Below are positions 51,462 through 61,183 of a DNA stretch of 64,000 nt, one piece after another. Within the stretch, counting starts at the first letter, position 1, and every line of letters starts with the position of its first letter. The DNA comes from Winogradskyella sp. MH6 (GTDB lineage: Bacteria; Bacteroidota; Bacteroidia; Flavobacteriales; Flavobacteriaceae). A model generated the notes under the pieces. The model was given only the letters and a program-made list of their open reading frames with translations, was not told the origin of the DNA and ran no database searches. The stretch covers positions 1,302,001-1,366,000 of the forward strand of contig NZ_CP094494.1 of NCBI RefSeq assembly GCF_022810765.1. Reading direction: 5' to 3'. Both the position numbers and the translations under genes were made by a program.

Positions 51462-51524
51462 AGAATAAAGGGCCTTTATAAAGACAAATTAAAAAAGCGA
51501 ACTCATTTAATTAAAATATCTATT

Positions 51525-52952
51525 ATGAAAACATTTAAACCCATCTTACTAATAGTACTTGGTGTTATGTTGATTACGACATCTTGTAGAACAGAAGACG
51601 ATTTATCGATAGACCCTCCTACCGAAGAAACAATAACAGCAAATTCAACAATTGCCAATTTAATGAGCCGAACAGTATTTAATGATGGTTCTAATGATAA
51701 TATTATAGATAATGCTAGCTGCATCAGCATACAATTTCCGGTAACGGTAACTGTAAATGGTATAACACTTCAGATAGATAATGATGATGATTTAGATGAG
51801 ATTGAAGATATCTTTGATGAATTTGACGACGACGATGATAACATAGTTATCTCTTATCCTATAACTATTGTTTTTGCTGATTTTACCACTATAGAGATTA
51901 ATTCTGATGATGAATTGCAAGATTTTGCTGATGACTGCTTTGAAGATAATTTTGATGACGATGACATAGAGTGTATAGATTTTCAGTATCCAATTACTGC
52001 ATCTGTATATGATGAAAACAATGATCTTATTAATTCTATTATCATCAATAACGATAATGATATGTATGATTTTATTGATGATTTAGACGAATACGCTGCT
52101 GTGACTATTAATTTCCCTATTACGGTAATTCTGGCAGATGGTACAACACAAACAATCAATAATATACAAGAATTAGCGACGGCTATTGAAGATGCCGATG
52201 ACACCTGTGATGAAGACGACGACAACGATTACGATGATGATGATTGTGATAACTGTTCAACAGATTTAGTTACCGATATTCTAACTCAATGTGACAATTG
52301 GTATATAGATGATTTAGAAAGAAACGATAACGACCTTGAAGATAATTATGCAGGCTTTTTCTTTACCTTTAATAATGACAACACCCTACAAGTGTCTTGG
52401 GATAATGGTACACAGACCGAAAGTGGCACTTGGAGCGCAAGTGGATCGGGTAATACTATAATTTTTGATATAAATATTCCGGGTTTTGACGACATCAACG
52501 ATTCATGGAATCTACATGAAATTGAAAATTATGGAGATGAACTAGAGTTTAAACTTAGAATAGGAGATGAAGATGAATTAGAGTTTAAAAATAATTGTTC
52601 TTCAGATAGCAGTAATGATAACTTAGTGAATACACTTTCTGATGGTTTATGGATTGTGGCATCATACACCGAAGATAATGATGATCAAACCTCAAATTAT
52701 TCGGGTTATGAGTTAGATTTCAATACAGACGGAACCGTTTCTGCTTCAAACGGATCTAATACAAATAGCGGAACATGGACTGTTTTTAACAGCGGAAACG
52801 AAATGATGCTTGATTTTGGAACAGATATGCCTTTTCAAGAGTTTAACGATGATGACTGGGATGTTATTTCCTCATCAGAAACCGAGGTTATCCTCCAAGA
52901 TGTTAGTGGAGGTAATGGCGGCACAGACACTTTAACACTTCAAAAATTATAA
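51525..52952 (+). CDS. Acidic lipoprotein with four tandem repeats and two lipocalin-like C-terminal domains
   Basis: A 475-residue lipoprotein; the signal peptide ends at Cys21 (LLIVLGVMLITTSC). Residues about 66-228 hold four repeats of 35-50 residues of the form hydrophobic strand plus acidic helix: CISIQFPVTVTVNGITLQID, IVISYPITIVFADFTTIEIN, CIDFQYPITASVYDENNDLI and AVTINFPITVILADGTTQTI, separated by very Asp-rich stretches (up to DDDDD). Residues about 245-365 and 372-475 are two related domains (DNWYIDDLERNDNDLEDNYA; GLWIVASYTEDNDD) that look lipocalin-like. The acidity suggests cation binding at the cell surface. It is preceded by ECF element copy C and followed by a paralogue of its last domain. 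Confidence 0.8.
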   Translation: MKTFKPILLIVLGVMLITTSCRTEDDLSIDPPTEETITANSTIANLMSRTVFNDGSNDNIIDNASCISIQFPVTVTVNGITLQIDNDDDLDEIEDIFDEFDDDDDNIVISYPITIVFADFTTIEINSDDELQDFADDCFEDNFDDDDIECIDFQYPITASVYDENNDLINSIIINNDNDMYDFIDDLDEYAAVTINFPITVILADGTTQTINNIQELATAIEDADDTCDEDDDNDYDDDDCDNCSTDLVTDILTQCDNWYIDDLERNDNDLEDNYAGFFFTFNNDNTLQVSWDNGTQTESGTWSASGSGNTIIFDINIPGFDDINDSWNLHEIENYGDELEFKLRIGDEDELEFKNNCSSDSSNDNLVNTLSDGLWIVASYTEDNDDQTSNYSGYELDFNTDGTVSASNGSNTNSGTWTVFNSGNEMMLDFGTDMPFQEFNDDDWDVISSSETEVILQDVSGGNGGTDTLTLQKL

Positions 52953-52981
52953 AATAATTAATTCATTAAAAACAACAATTT

Positions 52982-53467
52982 ATGAAAAAAGTATTTAATC
53001 TAGGGTTTATTTTAATGCTAAGCATTACGTTAATGTCATCTATGTGTTCAAGTGATGATGACGATGGAACACCAAATAATAACAGCCAGCAAATAGCAGA
53101 AATAGAAAATGATGTTCAATCTGGTACTTGGAGAATAACAAGCTTTATAGATTCGGGACAAAATGAAACGTCAGATTTTAGTGGTTATGATTTCTCTTTC
53201 AATTCTGACGGATCGCTTGTAGCAACAAATGGCACAAACACCCAAACAGGTACCTGGTCTATAACCGATGACGATAGTAGTGATGACGACAGTAGTAGCG
53301 ATGATGATATAGATTTCAATATCTCCTTTCCTACACCTTCCAACAGTAATTTTGAAGACTTAAATGACGATTGGGATATAGTAACTTCAACGTCTACACG
53401 AATAGAACTTGTTGACATTAGTGGCGGTAATGGAGGAACAGATACGCTCACTTTTGAAAAAAACTAG
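52982..53467 (+). CDS. Short acidic lipoprotein, paralogue of the preceding protein's C-terminal domain
   Basis: A 161-residue lipoprotein (signal peptide to Cys22 in SITLMSSMCSSDDDD). It then has one domain that aligns with the last domain of the upstream protein: GTWRITSFIDSGQNETSDFS matches GLWIVASYTEDNDDQTSNYS, and both end VDISGGNGGTDTL / QDVSGGNGGTDTL. An inserted Asp/Ser run (DDDSSDDDSSSDDD) occupies a loop. It starts 29 nt after the upstream stop and shares its transcript; a strong terminator follows. Function unknown. Confidence 0.8.
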   Translation: MKKVFNLGFILMLSITLMSSMCSSDDDDGTPNNNSQQIAEIENDVQSGTWRITSFIDSGQNETSDFSGYDFSFNSDGSLVATNGTNTQTGTWSITDDDSSDDDSSSDDDIDFNISFPTPSNSNFEDLNDDWDIVTSTSTRIELVDISGGNGGTDTLTFEKN

Positions 53468-53524
53468 ATGGTTTTATCTTAAAAATAACCCCTTAATATA
53501 CCGTTAATTGTTGGTTAATAGCAG

Positions 53525-53556
53525 ACCAGTCATGATTCGTCATGGCTGGTTTTTTT
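53525..53556 (+). terminator. Terminator with TTCG loop after the acidic lipoprotein genes
   Basis: ACCAGTCATGA-TTCG-TCATGGCTGGT forms an 11-bp stem (one T:G pair) with a TTCG tetraloop, then seven T. Confidence 0.93.
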
Positions 53557-53628
53557 ATTCTGTAAAGAGCCTAAAAAACCGGCTTGTTATTTTTTTCGTA
53601 AGTTGTTAAATGTTTAAAGCCCCTAAAC

Positions 53629-55995
53629 ATGAAACCATTCTTACTAATAACCTACATATTGGCATTATTTTCTTATGCCCAAAAACCAGCTTTTGATCCT
53701 GAAAATCCATCGCGGAAATTTTTTGAGTATGCAGAATACGCTCTAATAGACAATAAAGATTTCTCCTTAGAAGATATCATAAAAGCTGAAAATATTGACT
53801 TTAAAGACTTAAATTCTGAAAACCACGATTTGGGTTTTACATCAGATAGTTATTGGCTTAGATTTAAACTAAAAAACAGCTCAGATACTCCAAAAACCTA
53901 TTATTTAAGCACTGCTAGACCAATTACCGATGTTGTTAATCTATACAGCATTGCAAATGGAATAAAAATTCAGAGAAGTGGAGATCAAATACCATTTGAC
54001 GAGAGAGCTGTAGATCATAGGCAAACTGTTTTTAAAATTGAACTTAAACCTAATAACACAACACAATTTTATATAGAACTTAAAAGTGATGGCGAGACTA
54101 TTAATCTACCTCTAAACCTGTATAGCCAATCTGAATTTATTTTATCTAATTATAAGCAGCAATTGTTCTTGGGGCTTTTTTACGGTGTTTTGCTGCTTGC
54201 CGGATTAATTTATCTTTTCTTTTATAAGAGCTTAAAGAATAAAGCTTTCCTTTATTATGGATTATATGTGTTTTCTATTGCATTAATGCAAGCGGCTTTA
54301 GATGGTTTTGTATATCAATATATTTTTCCAAATGCAGGATATATTAATAGTAGAATGGTTTTAATATCTGCTCTTTTTTCAAACTTCTTTCTTCTTAAAT
54401 ATTGTGAATATTTCTTAAACATTGAAACTCATTTACCCAAACTAAAGAAAGTATATAAGGGTATTTATACAGTCTTATTTGTGGTTTTTGCAATGATTTT
54501 TATTAACAAACAAACATTAGAGTTAGCTTATCCTATCAGTAATCTAAATGGACTATTAAGTCTTGTATTGATATTGGCTTCAATGTTTGCAATTAGATTT
54601 AAGAAAATTCCTTTAGACCCTTATTTTTCAATTGGAATTTTCTTCTTGGTTATTGGATTACTAGGGTTTGTGATGAATAACCTAGGCATGCTCTCTACAA
54701 ATTTTTACACATTAAACAGTTCTAAATTTGGTACAGGCTTCGAGGTTATATTTCTATCACTTTCCATGACTAATTTTTTAAGAAAATTAAGAGAGCAAAA
54801 AGAAAAATCGCAAGAATTGGCATTAAAAAAATCTGAAGAAATCAGTGAGCTCAAAACATATTTTATGTCTAACATAAGCCATGAACTAAGAACGCCAATT
54901 AATGCCATAATGGGTATTGTAGAAACAGAATTAGCAAATAATAGTAATTCTAAAGAAGACCGCAAAAAATATCAAGTTGTCCGTAATGCATCTATTAGTT
55001 TATTGAGTAATGTAAATGACATTTTAGATTTTGAAAAGATGGAAAAGAAAGAACTTGTTTTAAAAGAAGAAGTTTTTAACCCATCATTATTATTAAATCA
55101 AATCAGTGAAAATTGGAAAGCTGAGGCTCTTAAAAAAGGACTGAGTTATCGTTTTGAGATGGATTCAGAGATCACCACTAAGGTTGAGGGTGATGCAGAC
55201 CGATTGCTACAAATTATTAATAATGTTTTAAGCAATGCTATAAAATTTACAAATTCGGGCACAGTTGTGTTTAAGCTTAAATGTGTAACACAGCCAAATA
55301 ATTTTAGCAAATTTATATTTCAAATATCTGATACAGGTATTGGAATGGATAAAGAAAGTATGGCAACGGTCTTTGATAGTTTTAATCAAATGCGAAAAAA
55401 CCATAAACGACAGTTTGGTGGAATTGGGTTAGGATTAAATATTGCAAAGCATCTGGTAGGTTTATTTAAAGGCTCCATAGAGATTCAAAGTGAACTTAAC
55501 AAAGGAACAGAAGTGTTTATAGAAATACCATTAAAGAATGTTGTTGATAAAAGTGTAGAGATTCCTGTTGGCCAAAACAAAGAACTGCAAAATCCAATGC
55601 ATATTTTGGTTGTAGAGGACAACAAACTTAACCAGATGGTAATGCGCAAATTGTTGAGTAGTTTTGATAATGTTACATTTTCTGTGGTAGATAATGGAAA
55701 AGAAGCAATAGAGGCTTTAAAGCAAGAGGTCTATGATTTAGTATTAATGGATCTGCAAATGCCAGAAATGGATGGTTATGAAGCAACAGAACTCATTAGA
55801 GGAGGCGAATTAGGTAATGTAACGGGAAACATACCTATAATTGCAGTAACTGCTGATGCTATGCAAGAAACCAGGCAACGTGTATTAGATTTAGGAATGA
55901 ATGACTACATGACCAAACCTGTAAAAAGAGGTTTACTTTTACAGAAAATTAAAAACTGTTCGGAAGAAAGTAATAAGCTAAACATTGTGGCTTAG
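53629..55995 (+). CDS. Hybrid sensor histidine kinase/response regulator with 7TMR-DISM sensor
   Basis: A 788-residue inner-membrane sensor. The signal peptide and extracytoplasmic 7TMR-DISM domain (about 20-170; SYWLRFKLKNSSDTPKTYYL) precede seven membrane segments (about 182-390; FLGLFYGVLLLAGLIYLFFY). The kinase core has MSNISHELRTPINAIMG with phospho-His418, an ATPase domain (NVLSNAIKFTNSG, DTGIGMD, FGGIGLGLNIAK), and a C-terminal receiver with HILVVEDNKLNQ, phospho-Asp708 in LMDLQMPEMDG and the Lys in YMTKPVKR. No separate output regulator lies beside it. The DISM domain may bind a carbohydrate-like ligand. It lies after the acidic lipoprotein genes but behind a terminator, so the link is uncertain. 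Confidence 0.94.
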   Translation: MKPFLLITYILALFSYAQKPAFDPENPSRKFFEYAEYALIDNKDFSLEDIIKAENIDFKDLNSENHDLGFTSDSYWLRFKLKNSSDTPKTYYLSTARPITDVVNLYSIANGIKIQRSGDQIPFDERAVDHRQTVFKIELKPNNTTQFYIELKSDGETINLPLNLYSQSEFILSNYKQQLFLGLFYGVLLLAGLIYLFFYKSLKNKAFLYYGLYVFSIALMQAALDGFVYQYIFPNAGYINSRMVLISALFSNFFLLKYCEYFLNIETHLPKLKKVYKGIYTVLFVVFAMIFINKQTLELAYPISNLNGLLSLVLILASMFAIRFKKIPLDPYFSIGIFFLVIGLLGFVMNNLGMLSTNFYTLNSSKFGTGFEVIFLSLSMTNFLRKLREQKEKSQELALKKSEEISELKTYFMSNISHELRTPINAIMGIVETELANNSNSKEDRKKYQVVRNASISLLSNVNDILDFEKMEKKELVLKEEVFNPSLLLNQISENWKAEALKKGLSYRFEMDSEITTKVEGDADRLLQIINNVLSNAIKFTNSGTVVFKLKCVTQPNNFSKFIFQISDTGIGMDKESMATVFDSFNQMRKNHKRQFGGIGLGLNIAKHLVGLFKGSIEIQSELNKGTEVFIEIPLKNVVDKSVEIPVGQNKELQNPMHILVVEDNKLNQMVMRKLLSSFDNVTFSVVDNGKEAIEALKQEVYDLVLMDLQMPEMDGYEATELIRGGELGNVTGNIPIIAVTADAMQETRQRVLDLGMNDYMTKPVKRGLLLQKIKNCSEESNKLNIVA

Positions 55996-55998
55996 TAA

Positions 55999-56841
55999 TT
56001 AATTTTTGATGAACCTTTTAATAGAGGTAACTACAGCTTGTAATTCAATACTTAATAACTTTTTAGTCCAAGGATGTCTTACATTAAACACATGGTCTGC
56101 TGCCTCAATGATTTTTAGGTGACTATTAGGATTCCATTGGTGTAAAGCATAAGCTTCTTCAATTTTTACAGAAGTGTCATTGTTGCCATGAATAATTAAA
56201 TGTGGCACTTGTAATTGTTTTTCGGCAGTTTCTATATGTAATCGTTCTTCATTAGCTTTAAAGTCTTCGTAAAATTGGTAGTAATGTGGCATTTGTTGTT
56301 TAGTTCTACCATTGATTACATATTTTACACCATTTTCTTTCCATTCTTCTAAATTTCCAATTGTAGCTGTTCGCTTTGCAAAGTCGCAGACACTTGCTAA
56401 GGTTATTAGTTTTTTAATTCTTTTGTCTTCTGAAGCTTTTATAATTGTAATGCCACCGCCACGACTATGACCTATTAGAGAGATATTATCAACATCTACA
56501 AATGAGTTATTCTTAAATTCTGAAATCACCCAATCAATAACATCATTAAGGTCGTCTAATTCTTTTGAATAATTGTTGTTTCCAAAAGCTTCTAAATCTG
56601 GAAAATCTATAGGGTTTTCCATAGTACCTCCATTATGCGAAAAGTTGAATTTTACAAAACAAATGCCAGTCTCTGCAATAGATTTTGCCATAAGATTCCA
56701 TGCTCCCCAATCTTTAAAACCTTTATAACCATGACAAAAAATAGTTATAGGCTGATTAGAAAATTCTTTGGAATAAAAAGTGTCTAACAGAATAGGCTTT
56801 TTTCCTTCTCTCTTTAATATTTTATTTTCCTCTACTTGCAT
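55999..56841 (-). CDS. Alpha/beta hydrolase (dienelactone-hydrolase-like)
   Basis: A 280-residue cytosolic hydrolase. The oxyanion strand is ITIFCHGYKGFKDWGAWNLM; the nucleophile is Ser in LIGHSRGGGI; Asp in HLIIHGNNDTSV and His in AADHVFNVRHPW complete the triad. The length suits a small esterase or peptidase. The substrate is unknown. It starts within the stop of the upstream nuclease gene (TAATG overlap of 1 nt), so it is translated from the same mRNA. It is convergent with the histidine kinase gene, 3 nt apart. Confidence 0.87.
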   Translation of the reverse strand: MQVEENKILKREGKKPILLDTFYSKEFSNQPITIFCHGYKGFKDWGAWNLMAKSIAETGICFVKFNFSHNGGTMENPIDFPDLEAFGNNNYSKELDDLNDVIDWVISEFKNNSFVDVDNISLIGHSRGGGITIIKASEDKRIKKLITLASVCDFAKRTATIGNLEEWKENGVKYVINGRTKQQMPHYYQFYEDFKANEERLHIETAEKQLQVPHLIIHGNNDTSVKIEEAYALHQWNPNSHLKIIEAADHVFNVRHPWTKKLLSIELQAVVTSIKRFIKN

Positions 56842-59597
56842 TAGTCCAGCTCTTTTTCAATAAAGTCTATGTTAGGATTACATATTTCTATAATGAGTTT
56901 TTTAAGTTCAATTTCGAATTTTTTTAAAGTATCTTCTGTGATAAGTTGATCTTTGTTTTTGCTACGTGTTGACTCTTTTTTGCCGAATTTAAGGAAGCCT
57001 TCATTTAAGTTTTTAAATGAAATAATACCAGCTTCAATAGGTAATTCTATTCTCTTTTTTTGATTCATCATATAAGCGTAGCACAGAACCTGAAAGGATT
57101 TACTGTACTTATCATAATCTGTAGTGACGTCTTCCCAATCAATAATTTCTACTTTATTTTGTTCTACCTTGCCAGACTTATAATCTATAACACGAGTAAC
57201 TCCATTAAATTGATCTATTCTATCAACTTTTCCGGTTAAGTGTATTGGATAAGGAATATTCTCAATATTTAATTCAATTTTTTCATCAGCTTCTATGGCT
57301 AATATTTTTATTTGGTTGCCAGCTTTAAGGTGTTCAATTTCAGAATTAATAAAGTTTGAAATATAACGCTGGGCAATTTCAAAAATGATGAGGTTTTTTC
57401 CAGAGGTAAAATCACCATCTTTATATAAATCTTTAAAGTGGTGAGTAACCGTTTTTTTTATGCTTAGTTTAAAGTTTTTAAGATCCTCAATAGAGAGAAA
57501 TTTGCCTTCTAAAGGTTTATAGAAATCTTCTAACGTATTATGTATTACAGAGCCCAATGTGTTAGCAGCGATGTTTTCTTCTACATCTTCAAACGTTTTA
57601 ATGCCTAATATTTTTTCGTAATAAAAATCTATTGGGTTTCTAACATAATTGGTTAAGGAAGAAGGAGAAAAGCCTTTACTTGAAAGCACTTTTAGTTTAG
57701 AAACAATAGCCTCAGTTTTTGAAATTTGTTTCAATTTTTTCTCAACCACAGGTACATTAGGTGAAACAACGGTATGATTAATTTTATGAATGCCTTCTAC
57801 CTCCATTTGGGTTATAAATCTACTTTTTTCACCACCTTTTAGCGCATCAATTTCTGTGTTGTACAGTATGTAAACATTTTTGGCACGTTGTATTAACCTA
57901 TAAAAGTGATAGGTATAAACAGCGTCTTTTTCTTTATAAGTTGGGAGCCCATTTTGTAGTTTAACATCAAAAGGAATAAAGGAATTATTTGTTTTACCAG
58001 ATGGTAGAATACCTTCGTTTACAGAGCTTATTATAATAGTTTCAAAATCTAAAACACGAGATTCTAACATTCCCATAACCTGAAGACCTTCAAGCGGTTC
58101 TCCTTTAAAGTCTAAGGTTTCGGTTTGTAGCAAATCATTGTAAATACGGTATAGACTTTCAATAGAGTTTAAGTAATGATAATTATCGTTCAGTTCAGTT
58201 AATTGGTTGAACAAAGAATGAAATCGATAAAGATATTCTAGATCTAGACTGTTTAGATTTTCACTATTGTTGCGTTTAATTAGGTGGATGAGGCCTAAAC
58301 AATTACTCAAGGCTGTTTTTGGGTTGTTTTCCCAAGAGCTATACAATAAGTCGATTATATTATGTACAGATTTATCAGCAATTTTTTTAAGTTGATTTGT
58401 TGAGATGTATACCAAGTTATTTTTTTGAATATAACTTGAAATATCACTTAAATAATTGCTTTTTTCGGTTTCAAATAGACTGTGGATTGAAGGGTGAGAA
58501 ATAAGGTCTATGACTTCTCTGAAATAGTATTTAGTTGTAGGTTTTTTGTGAATAGAAAATAACAAATCAAACAACGAAGCCAAGGGTACAAATTTAAGCG
58601 GTAATCCCATGGTAACGTTAATTTGATCAATCTGTTTGGGGATAGAATTTAAAACAGGAATTAATAAATTCTCTTCACCTAGAACAACAGCAGTATTTTT
58701 TAAGTCGCTATTTTCTGAACCTATACGTTCTAAAATTTGTCCAATATATTTTGCTTGCCCAACTAATTTTGGTACGCCAATAATTTCAATATTTTTCTTT
58801 TCGCTATAATTAGATGTTATCCAATTAAAAGACTTTGTTTTAAAGTAGTTCCATTTTGCTTTGTGTTGTCTAATAAAAAGGCCAGCATCGTGAATGTTAT
58901 CTTGTAAAAAAGCATCGTCTATATCCCAATATACATGAGCTAATTCGCTTTGAAGTAAACCTTGTATTATAAGAGATTCGCAAGTATTTAATGCATTGAA
59001 ACCTAAAAACACATGGGTCTTATGAGCGTTGTTTTCAATGTAAGACTCTAGGTTTTCAACAGCTTCTCTGTATATTAAACCTTGATAACCTTGTTTATTA
59101 TTAAGTAGTTTCTCTGTAAAAACGTTATAATAGGTTTTTAACTGTTTCCAAAACCTCAAATAAGATTTAACTAAATCGGTTTGTTCTGCTTCTAAAGACC
59201 AATGGTCAATTTCTTTAATAGCTTGTAGATAATCAAAAATAGAGTTCTGCTTACCAAGATATCGATCTATCTCATTAAAGTCTTGTATGAGTATTTGTGC
59301 CCAACTAGAAAATGCTTCAAAAGGTTCTTGGTTTTCTTTTGGTGTAACGTCAACATAAGCATTGTATAGCTGAAATAAAGTGTCTGTATTAGACACAGTT
59401 TTTAGACCTGACATTTCTTCCACAAACTCTTCAATACTGAGAATATGAGGAGCAAATACCGGCTTGTTAATTATTTTTGAAAGATGATGTTTTAAAAATA
59501 CTCCAGCCCTTTTACTGGGAAGGATAAAAAACAATTTTTCTATAGTATTGCCTTTATCTTGAAGGTCTAATAGTACAGATTTAATAAAGCTGCTCAT
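56841..59597 (-). CDS. PD-(D/E)XK nuclease family protein, AddB-like
   Basis: A 918-residue protein that likely works with the AddA-like helicase 2.8 kb upstream in processing double-strand DNA ends. The N-terminus (FFILPSKRAGVFLKHHLSKI) is the inactivated helicase-like domain found in AddB; SVNEGILPSGKTNNSFIPFD lies in the middle. The C-terminal RecB-type nuclease domain (about 660-880) starts FSPSSLTNYVRNPIDFYYEK and has the active-site GKVDRID and VIDYKSGKVE motifs and QVLCYAYMM. It is not a canonical AddB in full length or iron-sulfur Cys set (no Cys cluster seen), which is common in Bacteroidota. A terminator separates it from ompA; the alpha/beta hydrolase gene overlaps its stop. Confidence 0.88.
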   Translation of the reverse strand: MSSFIKSVLLDLQDKGNTIEKLFFILPSKRAGVFLKHHLSKIINKPVFAPHILSIEEFVEEMSGLKTVSNTDTLFQLYNAYVDVTPKENQEPFEAFSSWAQILIQDFNEIDRYLGKQNSIFDYLQAIKEIDHWSLEAEQTDLVKSYLRFWKQLKTYYNVFTEKLLNNKQGYQGLIYREAVENLESYIENNAHKTHVFLGFNALNTCESLIIQGLLQSELAHVYWDIDDAFLQDNIHDAGLFIRQHKAKWNYFKTKSFNWITSNYSEKKNIEIIGVPKLVGQAKYIGQILERIGSENSDLKNTAVVLGEENLLIPVLNSIPKQIDQINVTMGLPLKFVPLASLFDLLFSIHKKPTTKYYFREVIDLISHPSIHSLFETEKSNYLSDISSYIQKNNLVYISTNQLKKIADKSVHNIIDLLYSSWENNPKTALSNCLGLIHLIKRNNSENLNSLDLEYLYRFHSLFNQLTELNDNYHYLNSIESLYRIYNDLLQTETLDFKGEPLEGLQVMGMLESRVLDFETIIISSVNEGILPSGKTNNSFIPFDVKLQNGLPTYKEKDAVYTYHFYRLIQRAKNVYILYNTEIDALKGGEKSRFITQMEVEGIHKINHTVVSPNVPVVEKKLKQISKTEAIVSKLKVLSSKGFSPSSLTNYVRNPIDFYYEKILGIKTFEDVEENIAANTLGSVIHNTLEDFYKPLEGKFLSIEDLKNFKLSIKKTVTHHFKDLYKDGDFTSGKNLIIFEIAQRYISNFINSEIEHLKAGNQIKILAIEADEKIELNIENIPYPIHLTGKVDRIDQFNGVTRVIDYKSGKVEQNKVEIIDWEDVTTDYDKYSKSFQVLCYAYMMNQKKRIELPIEAGIISFKNLNEGFLKFGKKESTRSKNKDQLITEDTLKKFEIELKKLIIEICNPNIDFIEKELD

Positions 59598-59603
59598 TAT
59601 ATA

Positions 59604-59638
59604 AAAATAAAAAACGCTCCGAATTTCGGAGCGTTTTT
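59604..59638 (-). terminator. Bidirectional terminator between ompA and the AddB-like gene
   Basis: AAAAACGCTCCGAA / TTCGGAGCGTTTTT gives a 14-bp stem with T runs on both strands. It ends the ompA transcript only a few nt before the AddB-like ATG at 59597. Confidence 0.93.
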
Positions 59639-59662
59639 TAAATATATTTTAGTGTATGATAA

Positions 59663-61060
59663 TTAGTTTTTCAACTTAACTTCTACACGTCTGTTTTCTT
59701 TCTTACCAGCTCTTGTGTTGTTGTTAGCAATTGGGTTGTCTTCACCAAAACCTTTAGCTGTTAATCTATCAGCACTAATTCCATTAGCGATTAAGTAATC
59801 TCTTACAGCATTAGCTCTTCTTTCAGATAAAGATTGGTTCATTTTTCTAGAACCATCACTATCAGTGTGACCTTCAATCGAGAAGTTAGCTTGAGGGTAT
59901 TGCTTAAAGATAGCAACCATTGCTTGTAATACTTGATCAGTTTGCTTTTGGAAAGTCGCTTTACCAGAGTCAAATAAAATAGATCTTGAGTAACTGTTTA
60001 AAGTTTCCATAACTTCTTCAGTTGGCTTAACTTCTGGACAACCATTGTTAGCAGCAACACCAGCTTCGTTAGGACACTTGTCGTCTTTGTCTAAGATACC
60101 ATCACCATCAGTATCAGGCCAAGGACAACCGTTGTTAGCAGCAGGGCCAGCTTCGTTAGGACAGTTATCATCACCATCAGCAACACCGTCACCATCAGCA
60201 TCTGGACAACCAGCTAAAGATTTTAAACCAGCAACAGAAGGACATTTATCATCTTTGTCCATTACACCATCACCATCAGAATCTGGACAACCGTTAAATT
60301 CAGCTAAACCAGCAGTATTAGGACAATCGTCTTTAGAATCTTGGATGCCATCGTTGTCAGAATCTGGACAACCATTAAAGATTTCTAAACCAGCTTCTTC
60401 AGGACAAGCGTCGTCTTGGTCGTAGATACCGTCACCATCTGTGTCAGTACCACCAAACTTAAGAACTAAACCAACTGAATGTTGGAAATGCTTTGGTAAG
60501 TAATCCTCAAATGAATGCTTGTAAGTAGAGTTAACATCGATACCAAGTTTTTCAGTAAACCAATATCTGAAACCTAAAGAACCGTTTAAAGTACCAGCTC
60601 CTATGTCATCAACCCAAGTGTAACCACCACCAACACCAAGATATGGGTCGATTGATTTAGAGTTGATTAAATCCATAAAACTGTAAGATACTCTACCATC
60701 TATACCGTAATAAGTTAAATCATCAACTGTTGCAGTAGTTTCCACACCAGTCATAGGGTCACCATATGTGCCTATTTTTTCTATTCTGTTTAATGATCCA
60801 GTAGCGGTGAAAGTAAACCCATCACTTAAGTATCTAGATACCGAAATCGTAGACAAAGAAGGGAAAACATTCCAGTGATCAGTCACATTGAAATATTCAT
60901 CAAAGTAGTCACCTTGAGGCATATCTTCACCTACAGGGTATAAATCAACTGCGTTAGCACCAATTGTTACAGCCCACGGATTGTTTTTGTCTTGGGCATG
61001 TGCAGTACTAAAACTTACAAGAAGCACTACGGCAAAAAGTAATCTGCTAAGATTTTTCAT
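59663..61060 (-). CDS. OmpA family outer-membrane protein with thrombospondin type 3 repeats
   Basis: A 465-residue outer-membrane protein. The signal peptide ends near AHAQ (residue 23). An N-terminal beta-barrel (about 25-205) has aromatic-rich strands (FTFTATGSLNRIEKIG, GSLGFRYWFTEKLGIDV). About five calcium-type TSP3 repeats follow (about 205-345; DTDGDGIYDQDDACPEEAG, DSDGDGVMDKDDKCPSVAG), and the C-terminal OmpA domain (about 355-465) has FSIEGHTDSDGSRKMNQSLS and ERRANAVRDYLIANG plus ADRLTAKGFGEDNPIANN to bind peptidoglycan. It links outer membrane to wall. It has a perfect -33/-7 promoter and strong terminator, so it is probably highly expressed. Confidence 0.95.
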   Translation of the reverse strand: MKNLSRLLFAVVLLVSFSTAHAQDKNNPWAVTIGANAVDLYPVGEDMPQGDYFDEYFNVTDHWNVFPSLSTISVSRYLSDGFTFTATGSLNRIEKIGTYGDPMTGVETTATVDDLTYYGIDGRVSYSFMDLINSKSIDPYLGVGGGYTWVDDIGAGTLNGSLGFRYWFTEKLGIDVNSTYKHSFEDYLPKHFQHSVGLVLKFGGTDTDGDGIYDQDDACPEEAGLEIFNGCPDSDNDGIQDSKDDCPNTAGLAEFNGCPDSDGDGVMDKDDKCPSVAGLKSLAGCPDADGDGVADGDDNCPNEAGPAANNGCPWPDTDGDGILDKDDKCPNEAGVAANNGCPEVKPTEEVMETLNSYSRSILFDSGKATFQKQTDQVLQAMVAIFKQYPQANFSIEGHTDSDGSRKMNQSLSERRANAVRDYLIANGISADRLTAKGFGEDNPIANNNTRAGKKENRRVEVKLKN

Positions 61061-61096
61061 ATTCTAATTAATTTAATTTTAAGTGTTAATTGTTGG

Positions 61097-61127
61097 CAAA
61101 TTTAAGTTGTTAAATGTTATTAACAAA
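61097..61127 (-). promoter_or_regulatory. Promoter of ompA
   Basis: On the minus strand TTTG (61127-61124), a 19-nt spacer and TAAATTTG (61104-61097): a full consensus match. The leader is about 30 nt. Confidence 0.78.
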
Positions 61128-61183
61128 GACAAATATATAAAAATATTGTTACATCGCCCTAAAATAAAGCGTTTGTAACGATT

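Noticed and set aside
51775-52260. Low-complexity GAT/GAC repeats that could be a simple-sequence repeat locus
   Set aside because: They encode Asp runs in a well-formed lipoprotein reading frame with repeated hydrophobic strands between them; this is protein repeat structure.
53517-53628. A fourth copy of the ECF element before the histidine kinase gene (TAAGTTGTTAAATG)
   Set aside because: Only the right part, TAAGTTGTT, is shared; the GGGACA box and the spacer are absent.
60045-60425. CRISPR-like periodic repeats and an opposite-strand ORF of 126 codons
   Set aside because: The periodicity is that of the thrombospondin type 3 repeats of OmpA (Asp-rich, about 30 residues); the other-strand ORF is its shadow and there are no cas genes.
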